IMG/VR virus record: IMGVR_UViG_3300027969_000001 | Coordinates: 1 to 64,000 of that record | Reading direction: 5' to 3' (one strand) | Source of the DNA: a virus | DNA: 64,000 bases | In this document: positions 55,493-62,579 of the stretch, piece by piece | Layout: every line of letters begins with the position of its first letter | Numbering within the stretch: position 1 is the first letter of the stretch | Translations under genes and position numbers: made by a program | Notes under the pieces: generated by a model | The model's database searches: none | What the model was told of the DNA's origin: nothing | The model's input: the letters and a program-made list of their open reading frames with translations, nothing else

Positions 55493-55525
55493 GCCCTGAC
55501 CTATCCGTAATAGATAAGTCAGGGC
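55493..55525 (-). terminator. Hairpin GCCCTGAC/GTCAGGGC enclosing an ATAGATAAGT
   Basis: 8-bp stem, the loop side holding the motif, 17 bp past the 55542 stop. A sister hairpin at 56631 keeps the stem but has lost the motif. Confidence 0.6.
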
Positions 55526-55541
55526 AAAGGCTGTTAGAGGG

Positions 55542-55850
55542 CTACTCGGACTCGCACCTGCCACACAGGTAGTCAGCACCCCAAGCGTCACCCACATAAT
55601 TACCGTGCTTACAGTAGAGGCTCGCCTGATACTCACGCTCACGGTTCTCACGGGCTTCACATTCCTCGTAGTACGCCTCGTAATGCTTCTCACAGCGTGG
55701 GAAGGTAACGAACGCACCCGAACGGTAGTAGCGCACGGGGATAGTCACCTCGTAGTTCACGGAGCCTTCGCACGGGGAGTCAGGATTATCGTAATCAAGA
55801 CAATCCTCATGCGTCAGTTCGGGCGTATCGGACTTATCTATGTCAGTCAT
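55542..55850 (-). CDS. Cysteine-rich hypothetical protein
   Basis: A 102-residue protein: start MTDIDKSDTPEL includes an ATAGATAAGT in frame. Cys at CLDYDNPDSPCEG, RCEKHYEAYYEEC, LYCKHGN and LCGRCES suggest one or two zinc sites. Confidence 0.6.
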   Translation of the reverse strand: MTDIDKSDTPELTHEDCLDYDNPDSPCEGSVNYEVTIPVRYYRSGAFVTFPRCEKHYEAYYEECEARENREREYQASLYCKHGNYVGDAWGADYLCGRCESE

Positions 55851-55851
55851 G

Positions 55852-56340
55852 TCAGACCTTTCCAGCACAGGTGCTACCCATGCCCCTAGCAACGCTCTTA
55901 GGGTCAGTTAGGTCTGCCCCACAGATAACGCACATTGAGTACAGCAAGCCAAGTTCAGCGCACTCGGCAATAGTCATACGCATACTCGCAGTAAGGCGAT
56001 AGAACGCCCCACGCTCAAAGACAATGCGCTCGGACTTCGTTGTGCCTTCGGGAACGAAACGCATGGCGTACATTCCTGATTTATCCTTGTTGTACTTCAC
56101 ACGATAAACAACGCCGTCAGCATTGCGATACATACCGATTTCGGTAACAGGGTCAAGGTTCGCAGGCGCACTCGCCTTAGCCTTCGCCATGCTCGCCTCT
56201 ACGGCTTCTATCTGCTTGATAGTGAGAGAGCCGAAACGGTCTAGCGAACTAAGTACGCTCGCATAGAACGAATTACTCTTAGCGTTCTCACGCAAGAAAT
56301 TAGCGATTATTTCTAATCGGTCTAGTGGTGGTGTGGTCAT
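55852..56340 (-). CDS. Hypothetical protein with DUF6011-like C-terminus
   Basis: A 162-residue protein. N-terminal helices; the C-terminus MCVICGADLTDPKSVARGMGSTCAGKV is a zinc-finger-like motif (C-x2-C-x-x-L-x-D-P-x-S-x-x-x-G-x-G-x-x-C) seen in actinobacterial mobile elements. Starts its unit; RBS GAAGGGGTA. Confidence 0.65.
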   Translation of the reverse strand: MTTPPLDRLEIIANFLRENAKSNSFYASVLSSLDRFGSLTIKQIEAVEASMAKAKASAPANLDPVTEIGMYRNADGVVYRVKYNKDKSGMYAMRFVPEGTTKSERIVFERGAFYRLTASMRMTIAECAELGLLYSMCVICGADLTDPKSVARGMGSTCAGKV

Positions 56341-56373
56341 GTCTTACCCCTTCTAAGTAGTTTGACTACTCGT

Positions 56374-56402
56374 ACAATACCAGCAAAGGTACGGAACTAC
56401 TA
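56374..56402 (-). promoter_or_regulatory. Promoter-operator for the DUF6011-like unit
   Basis: TAGTAG, 17 bp, TATTGT; GTACC-TTTGCT-GGTAT. Confidence 0.75.
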
Positions 56403-56577
56403 GGGGACTTATCTATTCAGTATCGGCTCGCAGTATCCACTCGGATACGCTCGCAGTTGGCTCGCATACTTCGCTCGGACTTATCTATTCAGTAATCACC
56501 CACGCCTCGCACCTACCAGCACCAGCACTCTTTTTTATCTCTACCCCCGTTGCGCCCCCACCCGTCACTTCTCGGTG

Positions 56578-56612
56578 GGGGCCCCGTTCGCGCTGAGTCA
56601 TGCCGGGGCTCC
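56578..56612. terminator. GCCCCG hairpin
   Basis: GCCCCG/CGGGGC with outer G/C pairing. Confidence 0.65.
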
Positions 56613-56630
56613 CATCGGGCGCAAGGTCAA

Positions 56631-56662
56631 GCCTTGACCTACCCGTGAGAGTAAGTCAAGGC
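56631..56662 (-). terminator. Hairpin GCCTTGAC/GTCAAGGC
   Basis: 8-bp stem just past the 56682 stop; same plan as the one at 55493 with compensated base pairs. Confidence 0.6.
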
Positions 56663-56681
56663 GAGACTATCTAGCACTTAT

Positions 56682-57116
56682 CTATTCAGGAAAGGCGCTA
56701 GCCCTTGCGAGTAATCCCGTAAGTATGCCGTCAGCGTAGTAGTCAGGCGCTGTGCCGTCTAGGTACTTGCCCAATGAGGCTAGGACTGTGCGCTCAAACT
56801 CGGCGAAGGACTTATCGCCGTAGCGCCCCACCGCTTGCGTGGCAAACTTGGTAGCAGGGTAGGTAGCGAAGTCAAAGACGGTAAATGATGTCACGCTCAT
56901 GGTGGCGTGTGGTTGCCAGTGAACTAGACGGATAGTTGCCTCATACTGCTTGCGCTTAGCGTCATGGCTGAACTCAAGTTCTATTTGCTCACCCCACAAG
57001 TCATTGCTGTGGACATGCGGAATGTCTACCTTTGAGGACTGCCAACGGTAGGTGACCTCACGGTCACGCTCACGGCGCTTGGCTTGCGCTAGTAGGTTGG
57101 TGGTTGCTGTGGTCAT
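56682..57116 (-). CDS. Hypothetical protein, 144 aa
   Basis: RBS GAAGGGGTAAC. Beta-rich (VTYRWQSSKVDIPHVHSNDL; QYEATIRLVHWQPHATMSV), helical end. Last leftward gene before the divergence. Unknown. Confidence 0.55.
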   Translation of the reverse strand: MTTATTNLLAQAKRRERDREVTYRWQSSKVDIPHVHSNDLWGEQIELEFSHDAKRKQYEATIRLVHWQPHATMSVTSFTVFDFATYPATKFATQAVGRYGDKSFAEFERTVLASLGKYLDGTAPDYYADGILTGLLARASAFPE

Positions 57117-57148
57117 GGTTACCCCTTCATGGTTGTTTGACTACTCGC

Positions 57149-57177
57149 ATAGTACCATCGTAGGTACGGAACTACTG
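57149..57177 (-). promoter_or_regulatory. Promoter-operator for the 57116 gene
   Basis: CAGTAG, 17 bp, TACTAT; GTACC-TACGAT-GGTAC. Confidence 0.8.
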
Positions 57178-57292
57178 TGGGACTTATCTATTACCGATAC
57201 GCTCACGCCTCGCCACTCGGCAACCCCCGATAGTTGGGCTTATCTATCTCAACCCCCGTCACAGCCTCGGAGTCTCTCGGACTCTTACGGTT

Positions 57293-57327
57293 GGAGCCCC
57301 GTTCGCGCTCGGTTCCCTCGGGGCTCC
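57293..57327. terminator. GGAGCCCCG hairpin at the divergence point
   Basis: GGAGCCCCG/CGGGGCTCC lying between two outward promoters, so not acting as a simple 3' terminator. Confidence 0.65.
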
Positions 57328-57417
57328 CATCGGGAAGGGCGCTTCCCTACTCTTGGGGGTCGTGATAAAAAAGTTTCATCTAATCGGTCAGGGTCTTTCT
57401 TTCATAGATAAGTCTCG

Positions 57418-57446
57418 GTGGAGGTTTGTACCTCACCATGTACTCT
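57418..57446 (+). promoter_or_regulatory. Promoter-operator for the 57488 gene
   Basis: GTGGAG, 17 bp, TACTCT; GTACC-TCACCA-TGTAC. Confidence 0.75.
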
Positions 57447-57487
57447 GTGTCCAGTTGGGGGATGGTCTCCCAGCAGGAAGGGATGCC

Positions 57488-58009
57488 ATGTTCGGTGTTG
57501 TTCAGCAGTTGGAGGACGAAGAGGTGCAGGCTCGCACTGTGCTTTTCGTTTACGAAGTCAAAGAGGAAGGCGATGCACTCGCTGTGGTTGGAACATTCCA
57601 CCCCAACTTCTTTGACCAAGACATTGTCAATCTCATCAAGGAAGAGCGCCAGTGCTCTTACAACCAAGCAGAGGACGACGAGCAGGGTTCAGCGATGGAA
57701 GCCTGTGGTTGCATTTGGTGCCTCACCGAAGGCACGGGCTATCTCAATTGGGGAAGCAACGGATGGGATGACATTCCGAGAGGGTTCGCATTTGTGCAGT
57801 TTCCAAAAAGCGCTGCAATCGCCGAAGGCTCGCTCATTCTTGTTGAAGGCAAGTGGCTCTCCGAGGACATCCACGGCGTTTCGGAAACCAAGTCCGTTAT
57901 CAACTACGAGACCACAATGGTGGAGACCTCGCATGGCACCTACCCCGAAGCCGAGTGCCTTGCAGTTGAGCATTGGGAGTTGCTACCAGCACTCCCAGCC
58001 AATCGGTAA
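57488..58009 (+). CDS. Hypothetical protein, 173 aa
   Basis: Start MFGVVQQLEDEEV after GGAAGGGATGCC. Beta-rich acidic protein (ARTVLFVYEVKEEGDALAVVG; CGCIWCLTEGTG; LLPALPANR). CIWC may bind metal. Stop and second stop are TAATAG of the motif. Confidence 0.6.
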   Translation: MFGVVQQLEDEEVQARTVLFVYEVKEEGDALAVVGTFHPNFFDQDIVNLIKEERQCSYNQAEDDEQGSAMEACGCIWCLTEGTGYLNWGSNGWDDIPRGFAFVQFPKSAAIAEGSLILVEGKWLSEDIHGVSETKSVINYETTMVETSHGTYPEAECLAVEHWELLPALPANR

Positions 58010-58025
58010 TAGATAAGTCATCAAC

Positions 58026-58058
58026 CACTCTGAGTGAAAGAAGAACTCGCTCAGAGTG
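58026..58058 (+). terminator. Hairpin after the 57488 gene
   Basis: CACTCTGAG/CTCAGAGTG, 9 bp, 15-nt loop. Confidence 0.6.
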
Positions 58059-58068
58059 ATGACCAAGG

Positions 58069-58099
58069 AAGCCCCGGCTCGCTCGTTCCCAACGGGGCT
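58069..58099. terminator. AAGCCCCG hairpin
   Basis: AGCCCCG/CGGGGCT. Confidence 0.65.
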
Positions 58100-58200
58100 C
58101 CCTTGCGCTTCGCTTGCTTCGGTGGTGGGGGTCGTGATAAAAAAGTCTGCTCCTCGTTGCGAGGGAGAAGCTCGGGTTATCTGTAATAGATAAGTACCCC

Positions 58201-58229
58201 TAGCAGTTCTGTACCTATTGGGTTACTAT
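58201..58229 (+). promoter_or_regulatory. Promoter-operator for the 58268 unit
   Basis: TAGCAG, 17 bp, TACTAT; GTACC-TATTGG-GTTAC. Confidence 0.7.
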
Positions 58230-58267
58230 TGAGTGACCACATAACACTTTCCTGAAGGGGGAACTAA

Positions 58268-58681
58268 ATGTCAAAAATAGATTATGACGGAATACAACTT
58301 TCGTACGAGGCTCAAGTTATTGAGTCAGATAAAAAGTTGCTTGATGCTTTACTTGATGCCGTGAAAGATGAAGAACTTGCACCTTTCACATTCCACATGG
58401 AGTGGGTCATCTGTGATTACTGCCGTGGCAACGGTGGACACTCTCGCCGTTTCGGTGCAATGAGTTCAGAAGAGTTTGCAGAGTGGAGCGATGAGTCTCG
58501 TGAAGCGTACTTGCGTGGTGCTTACGATGACCGTTGTGAAGCGTGTGATGGAAGTGGAAAGGTCTATGAGATGAACGAAGGCGCATTGCCTGAAGAAGTT
58601 ATTGAGTTCATTGACAACTACCGTCAGTACGCATTTGATAGCGCATCTGAAAGTCGTGCTGAACGAATGGCAGGTTGCTGA
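58268..58681 (+). CDS. Zinc-binding protein with DnaJ-type CxxCxGxG repeats
   Basis: A 137-residue protein. CDYCRGNGGH and CEACDGSGKV are CxxCxGxG knuckles as in DnaJ and similar small zinc proteins. The helical ends are acidic. RBS GAAGGGGGAAC. It could be a chaperone-like adapter. Confidence 0.65.
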   Translation: MSKIDYDGIQLSYEAQVIESDKKLLDALLDAVKDEELAPFTFHMEWVICDYCRGNGGHSRRFGAMSSEEFAEWSDESREAYLRGAYDDRCEACDGSGKVYEMNEGALPEEVIEFIDNYRQYAFDSASESRAERMAGC

Positions 58682-58920
58682 TGTTTACTTACCGTGTAAC
58701 TGTTCAGGTCACGCTTGATGTTGAGGCAGAAGATGACGATGGAGCAATGGCAGTAGCAATGCAGAATGTCAGTGCTCGCATAGGCGATGACCGTACAACA
58801 CCTCTCCACGAAAGAACTGATGCAATGTGGGTGACAGGCATTGCTGAAAGAGATTACGAATACTTTTGTTACAAGCAACCATTCCCACTATGGGTAATAG
58901 ATAAGTCAGAGGACTACTAA
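58681..58920 (+). CDS. Hypothetical protein, 79 aa
   Basis: MFTYRVTVQVTLDVEAEDDDGAM then a helix; ATG overlaps the upstream stop. An ATAGATAAGT lies in frame near the end (LWVIDKSEDY). Confidence 0.6.
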   Translation: MFTYRVTVQVTLDVEAEDDDGAMAVAMQNVSARIGDDRTTPLHERTDAMWVTGIAERDYEYFCYKQPFPLWVIDKSEDY

Positions 58921-58922
58921 TC

Positions 58923-59213
58923 ATGAATAACAAAAGCGATAGTTATTACACACTTAGGTCTGTCATTCGTTTTATCTTTTGGGGAACGATACTCGCAGTA
59001 ATCATGTGGATTGTTACAACATCTATTGCAGTTTTTGCATCTGATGAAACACCCGATTGTGATGTGACATTAGAGCGTGACTTCACATGGAACGCTCGTG
59101 AGTTCGCAGTGCTCAATCCAACCAAGACGCTTGCAGATTGCCGTCATTACCAAAGCGTTGTTCTCAATGAGAACGGCACATGGGAATGGTACGACCCATA
59201 CATGGACTCATAG
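58923..59213 (+). CDS. Membrane/secreted protein, 96 aa
   Basis: An N-terminal membrane helix (VIRFIFWGTILAVIMWIVTTSIAVFA) then an extracytoplasmic-type domain with two Cys (DCDVTL, DCRHYQ). Unknown. Confidence 0.6.
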   Translation: MNNKSDSYYTLRSVIRFIFWGTILAVIMWIVTTSIAVFASDETPDCDVTLERDFTWNAREFAVLNPTKTLADCRHYQSVVLNENGTWEWYDPYMDS

Positions 59214-59225
59214 AAAGGATTGATT

Positions 59226-59300
59226 ATGGTTTTTTTATTTGTTATTGCAGTAACGCTTGCAGTTCTAATAGCAATAGTTCGTGACGATAGATGGTGGTGA
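59226..59300 (+). CDS. Small membrane peptide, 24 aa
   Basis: MVFLFVIAVTLAVLIAIVRD ends DRWW: one helix. RBS AGA-AAGGATTG. Follows another membrane gene by 12 bp. An ATAGATAAGT r copy follows. Confidence 0.45.
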   Translation: MVFLFVIAVTLAVLIAIVRDDRWW

Positions 59301-59314
59301 ACACTTATCTATTA

Positions 59315-59626
59315 CTAATCAAACGAACGAGACACTGGTAAGTCGCATTGCAAACAATCGTAATGTGCAAGTGTCTTTTTTGTTTTTCTCTTGACGATGT
59401 ACGCAGATGAAAGATGACCACCACCTTCGTACTCACTCAACAATGCTTGATGCGTTTTTATCTCTTCGCTGTTGAGACCTAAGTCCTCGGCGCAGTACGC
59501 ACAGATGTAGCCATCGGCAATCTCGTCATAGATGACAGATGTAGTCATGTCATCTTGCTCGTACTCATCAGAGAACTGGTTGGTGCTAGTTGCAAAGTAC
59601 GGTTGGAGTGCTTTTGTTTTTTTCAT
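59315..59626 (-). CDS. Zinc-site hypothetical protein
   Basis: A 103-residue protein with ICAYCAEDLG and CLQCDLP, a four-Cys zinc site, and a basic KRKTKKT. Leftward, convergent with the preceding unit. Promoter-like TTGACA (- strand, about 59728) upstream. Confidence 0.6.
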   Translation of the reverse strand: MKKTKALQPYFATSTNQFSDEYEQDDMTTSVIYDEIADGYICAYCAEDLGLNSEEIKTHQALLSEYEGGGHLSSAYIVKRKTKKTLAHYDCLQCDLPVSRSFD

Positions 59627-59925
59627 TTTTTCCTCTCACCTCTTATGAGGTTGCTTGTGTTTTACAATCGGACATTTTTTCTTACATCTTTTACAAGAGT
59701 CCTTGCATCTCTTTATGTCAAAAGTTTTTGTCCGTTACCTATTAGACGTGTCATCGTCTCCGTTTCTGAAAACGATGCTCGCAGTTGATAGAAGCGTCAT
59801 CTTGATACGAAAACGAAACGACTTATCTATTCAGTAATAGAAAGCAGGCTTCGCTCGGAGAAAGTAAGCGAGTCAGCAACTTTTCTATCTCTACCCCCGT
59901 TGCAAGGCAGTTATGCCAGCGCATG

Positions 59926-59960
59926 GGAGCCCCGATGCTGTTCGCTCCTAACGGGGCTTC
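59926..59960. terminator. GGAGCCCCG hairpin
   Basis: GGAGCCCCG/CGGGGCTTC. Confidence 0.65.
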
Positions 59961-60024
59961 TACCTCGCGCGCGTGACGCCGAGAGCAGCAAGCTTGGGGG
60001 GTCGCGATAAATAAGCAAGATTTC

Positions 60025-60051
60025 AGCTGGGAGCTGGGAGCTGGGAGCTGG
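60025..60051 (+). repeat. AGCTGGG tandem repeat, four copies
   Basis: Three full and one 6-bp copy of a 7-bp unit just before an ATAGATAAGT. Confidence 0.85.
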
Positions 60052-60146
60052 CGAAATAAGGGATAGATAAGTGGTTTAAATCTTTTACAAAACTGACCGA
60101 TTGCAAAACGCAACTCCTTGCAAATAAAGGGTTTGCGGTCGTAAAA

Positions 60147-60175
60147 ATGTAGGTTTGTACCTACTTTTGTATAAT
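60147..60175 (+). promoter_or_regulatory. Promoter-operator for the 60220 unit
   Basis: ATGTAG, 17 bp, TATAAT: perfect -10, which confirms where the -10 falls in the whole family. GTACC-TACTTT-TGTAT. Confidence 0.85.
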
Positions 60176-60219
60176 CCGCGCACGCCCACAACCACCACAA
60201 CAACCCACAAGGAGCCCAC

Positions 60220-60321
60220 ATGAAGCCACACGATAAGAACAGCCGCCCACCTACCTCATTCGTAGGCGGCGCAGGTCATTGGAATAAGCGCGGCAAATCA
60301 AAGCCAAAAGATAAAAAGTAA
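60220..60321 (+). CDS. Small basic protein, 33 aa
   Basis: MKPHDKNSRPPTSFVGGAGH then WNKRGKSKPKDKK. RBS AAGGAG. Disordered and basic, possibly nucleic-acid binding. First gene of its unit. Confidence 0.6.
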   Translation: MKPHDKNSRPPTSFVGGAGHWNKRGKSKPKDKK

Positions 60322-60348
60322 TTCGGACAAAGGAAGGAACCACACCCG

Positions 60349-60957
60349 ATGAACACACACCCACACCACGCAGCAGTAGTAGACGCAATCAAGGCGCTAC
60401 CTGCTTACACAGACCCGCAGACATTCTTTGAGTCAGAACTAGCCGAGTGCTACTCAGACGAGGAGCTTGTAGAAACATTCGGCTGGGACGGAGACAAGGC
60501 GCTCACAATCAAGCAGGCGCTCAAAGCAGTCAAGGAGCTTTGCGAGCTTCGTCAAGATGTTTACGGCTGGATTATTGAGGAAGGCGACCGAGAGCGCGAA
60601 GCAGAGCAAGAGGCGTACAAGCGCTGGCGCGAAGAACAAGAGGCAGCTAGCCGTTGTGGTTGGCTCGTAGAGCGCTCATGGGAAGCAGCTTTCCCATTCG
60701 TGCCGAACCCCGAATACACAGATGAGGAGAACGCCGAACACAGGCAGTGGCACGGTGAAAGCCTCGGTGAACGAGCAGCAGAGTCAGGCAACCGCTACGC
60801 AATCGTTGATTGTGGTGCGAAGCTCGCAGATGTCATTCGCAACGGCGTGCGAGTTGGTTGGGAGTGCGAAGCAGGTCACCGTTCCATCAGCATGGAACAC
60901 ATGACGCAAGAGGAGCAGGACGAGCAATACCGCTTGGATTACGAGGACAGCTACTAG
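60349..60957 (+). CDS. Hypothetical protein, 202 aa
   Basis: A helical protein with a central charged coiled coil (EEGDREREAEQEAYKRWREE). RBS AAGGAAGG. Unknown. Confidence 0.6.
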   Translation: MNTHPHHAAVVDAIKALPAYTDPQTFFESELAECYSDEELVETFGWDGDKALTIKQALKAVKELCELRQDVYGWIIEEGDREREAEQEAYKRWREEQEAASRCGWLVERSWEAAFPFVPNPEYTDEENAEHRQWHGESLGERAAESGNRYAIVDCGAKLADVIRNGVRVGWECEAGHRSISMEHMTQEEQDEQYRLDYEDSY

Positions 60958-60982
60958 CCACCTCTTGGAATAGATAAGTTCT

Positions 60983-61021
60983 CCCCACGCCCCCACCCCC
61001 CCTTCCATCAGGGGCGTGGGG
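60983..61021 (+). terminator. Terminator after the 60349 gene
   Basis: CCCCACGCCCC/GGGGCGTGGGG, 11 bp, then TTTAT. Confidence 0.75.
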
Positions 61022-61035
61022 TTTATCGCAGGGAC

Positions 61036-61067
61036 AAGCCCCGTTCGGGTTCGTTTCCGTCGGGGCT
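61036..61067. terminator. AAGCCCCG hairpin
   Basis: AGCCCCG/CGGGGCT. Confidence 0.65.
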
Positions 61068-61088
61068 CTCATCGTTAGCGCGAAATGT

Positions 61089-61117
61089 CCGTAGGTCTGT
61101 ACCTCCCCGGGTACTCT
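61089..61117 (+). promoter_or_regulatory. Promoter-operator, leaderless unit
   Basis: CCGTAG, 17 bp, TACTCT; GTACC-TCCCCG-GGTAC. Only 6 bp separate the -10 from the ATG. Confidence 0.75.
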
Positions 61118-61123
61118 GTGGCC

Positions 61124-61453
61124 ATGACAAAAAAACACTTCACCGATTACACCAAAGCCGAAGCATGGGCCGAGAAAAACAACCTCGCCCTAGAACCCAT
61201 CGGAACCTGCTGGGAGGAGCACACAGTGGCCTCATGGAAGAGCGATACCACCCGTATCGAAATATGGATTCAGGAGATGGAATACGCAGCAGAGCACGAG
61301 CGTGGCGGATACATCCCTTGCCTTGTGGATTGCCCTGTAGTCCTCGTGTGGGACGGCCTAGAGGCCAATGCGCCCTACACGCTCCACCCTGACTTCTGCA
61401 CGCTCACAGAGGCTCGCAAGGGCTTCGATGAGTTGGTCAGGCAAGCGAGTTAG
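61124..61453 (+). CDS. Hypothetical protein, 109 aa
   Basis: Start MTKKHFTDYTKAEAWAEK just after the -10, so the mRNA should be leaderless. Alpha/beta (YIPCLVDCPVVLVWDGLEA). Unknown. Confidence 0.6.
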   Translation: MTKKHFTDYTKAEAWAEKNNLALEPIGTCWEEHTVASWKSDTTRIEIWIQEMEYAAEHERGGYIPCLVDCPVVLVWDGLEANAPYTLHPDFCTLTEARKGFDELVRQAS

Positions 61454-61470
61454 ACACCCGGTGAACTTTT

Positions 61471-61520
61471 TCTCCCCGGCACGAAATTCCCTGCCGGGGA
61501 GAAATTCCGGCGGGTTTTTT
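61471..61520 (+). terminator. Strong terminator after the 61124 gene
   Basis: TCTCCCCGGC/GCCGGGGAGA, 10 bp, followed by a second AAATTCCGG/CCGGAATTT helix and T6. Confidence 0.8.
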
Positions 61521-61570
61521 CTTCACCGGAATTTCTTGCCGGAATCGGAAAGATTTTGCGCTAATGGTAG

Positions 61571-61613
61571 AAGCCCCGTTCTCGTTCGTTCTCTATTGTT
61601 TCGAACGGGGCTC
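61571..61613. terminator. AAGCCCCGTTC hairpin
   Basis: AGCCCCGTTC/GAACGGGGCT. Confidence 0.7.
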
Positions 61614-61668
61614 TCATCGGCTCGGGTGTTCGGCGCGAACAACACGCGATGGGGGTTGTGATAGATAA

Positions 61669-61697
61669 GTGTAGGTCTGTACCTGACCAGGTACGAT
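61669..61697 (+). promoter_or_regulatory. Promoter-operator for the 61738 gene
   Basis: GTGTAG, 17 bp, TACGAT; GTACC-TGACCA-GGTAC, a near-perfect palindrome. Abuts GATAGATAAGT. Confidence 0.85.
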
Positions 61698-61737
61698 GCT
61701 TGTACGGCGGGAAGTACCCGCCCATGAAGGGAAAGTC

Positions 61738-62019
61738 ATGAAGCAAGTAACAATCACATGGAAAGCGTTCGGCGAACCAACATCGGCTGCACTCGCGCTT
61801 GACACGAGCGCAAGCGCGTTGGAGATATGCGATGCAATATTCCACCAAACGAATGTTTACGCTGGTCCGATATGGGACGAACTGGAACCGCTCCTGCCAG
61901 CCACACGCACACACACTGCGCTTTCAGTTGGAGACGAAGTCACAGTTGATGGCGAAGTGATTCGGTGCGAGCCAATGGGTTGGGCTACCAGGTTCATCGC
62001 TGACGCTCTTACTGAATAG
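61738..62019 (+). CDS. Hypothetical protein, 93 aa
   Basis: Start MKQVTITWKAFGEPTSA after GAAGGGAAAG. HTALSVGDEVTVDGEVIRCEP is a small beta barrel-like stretch. Stop TAG in ATAGATAAGT. Confidence 0.6.
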   Translation: MKQVTITWKAFGEPTSAALALDTSASALEICDAIFHQTNVYAGPIWDELEPLLPATRTHTALSVGDEVTVDGEVIRCEPMGWATRFIADALTE

Positions 62020-62037
62020 ATAAGTCCCCCCAGCGGA

Positions 62038-62064
62038 GAACCCCACCTCACTCGGGTGGGGTTC
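62038..62064 (+). terminator. Terminator after the 61738 gene
   Basis: GAACCCCACC/GGTGGGGTTC, 10 bp, then TTCTTCC. Confidence 0.75.
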
Positions 62065-62080
62065 TTCCCGTTCTCAAGAC

Positions 62081-62111
62081 AGCCCCGTGGCTGTTCGGCA
62101 CGAACGGGGCT
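62081..62111. terminator. AGCCCCG hairpin
   Basis: AGCCCCG/CGGGGCT. Confidence 0.65.
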
Positions 62112-62173
62112 CTCATCGGCGAGCGAGCGAGAATGATTGGGGGTCGCGATAGAAAAGTTTCCAAAAGAAAAGG

Positions 62174-62202
62174 TTGCAATCCTGTACCTGCTGTGGTACG
62201 AT
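62174..62202 (+). promoter_or_regulatory. Promoter-operator for the 62232 gene
   Basis: TTGCAA, 17 bp, TACGAT; GTACC-TGCTGT-GGTAC. Confidence 0.85.
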
Positions 62203-62231
62203 TTCATCAGACCAGTAGAAGGGGTTGACCA

Positions 62232-62531
62232 ATGAGGAAAGAGACACGCTCTCTCAAAAAGAAAGCCGAAGGCCTAGGCATTTCGGTAGATGAATTAGTT
62301 GAGGAAATGGAAGTCGGGAATCCCGACAAATCGTTCGTCATAACTGTGGCCTTTGACCGATACAAAGATTTGCGTTCGTTCGCAGACGAAATCGCTCAGA
62401 GAATGGGTCTCGCAATTTATCAGGCCGATTCACTTGACCACGAATACAACGGCAGTGTGCGAGACGGAATGTTCGTCCTGCGAGACCCGAACGGTTTCCA
62501 CGGCAAACCAGACCATTGGAGGGTTGACTAG
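62232..62531 (+). CDS. Hypothetical protein, 99 aa
   Basis: RBS GAAGGGG. LKKKAEGLGISVDELVEEM then FVITVAFDRYKDLRSFADEIAQRMG. Unknown. Confidence 0.6.
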   Translation: MRKETRSLKKKAEGLGISVDELVEEMEVGNPDKSFVITVAFDRYKDLRSFADEIAQRMGLAIYQADSLDHEYNGSVRDGMFVLRDPNGFHGKPDHWRVD

Positions 62532-62550
62532 TGGTGATAGATAAGTCCCC

Positions 62551-62579
62551 TTGTAGTTCTGTACCTTATGTAGTACGCT
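62551..62579 (+). promoter_or_regulatory. Promoter-operator for the 62606 gene
   Basis: TTGTAG, 17 bp, TACGCT; GTACC-TTATGT-AGTAC. Confidence 0.85.

Larger units (their letters stand above)
55133..55541. other. Intergenic regulatory cassette
   Basis: 409 bp: promoter-operator, ATAGATAAGT at 55197r, 55467 and 55512, GGGGGT elements at 55238r and 55359, hairpins at 55268, 55295 and 55493. No gene seen. Confidence 0.7.
56341..56681. other. Intergenic regulatory cassette
   Basis: 341 bp: promoter-operator, ATAGATAAGT at 56406r, 56479r and 56676r, GGGGGT element at 56528r, a GGGGCCCCG-type hairpin and the stem at 56631. No gene seen. Confidence 0.7.
57117..57487. other. Divergent regulatory hub
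   Basis: 371 bp with promoter-operators pointing both ways, ATAGATAAGT (57180r, 57404), GGGGGT-type elements (57238r, 57355) and a central GGAGCCCCG hairpin: nearly mirror-symmetric around about 57310. Transcription changes direction here. No gene seen. Confidence 0.75.
59627..60219. other. Long intergenic region
   Basis: 593 bp. Left part (59627-59815) AT-rich without clear gene. Then ATAGATAAGT (59819r, 60063), GGGGGT elements (59879r, 59995), a GGAGCCCCG hairpin, a 7-bp tandem repeat, and the promoter-operator with a perfect -10. Confidence 0.65.

Noticed and set aside
57426-58016. Second rightward frame overlapping the gene at 57488
   Set aside because: Ser/Arg/Lys-rich out-of-frame translation; the 57488 frame has the ribosome site, the protein-like sequence and the motif-borne stop.
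59660-59745. Leftward Cys-rich frame ending CKRCKKKCPIVKHKQPHKR
   Set aside because: Looks like a small zinc-ribbon peptide but has no ATG, GTG or TTG start in frame after the preceding stop; possibly a decayed gene.
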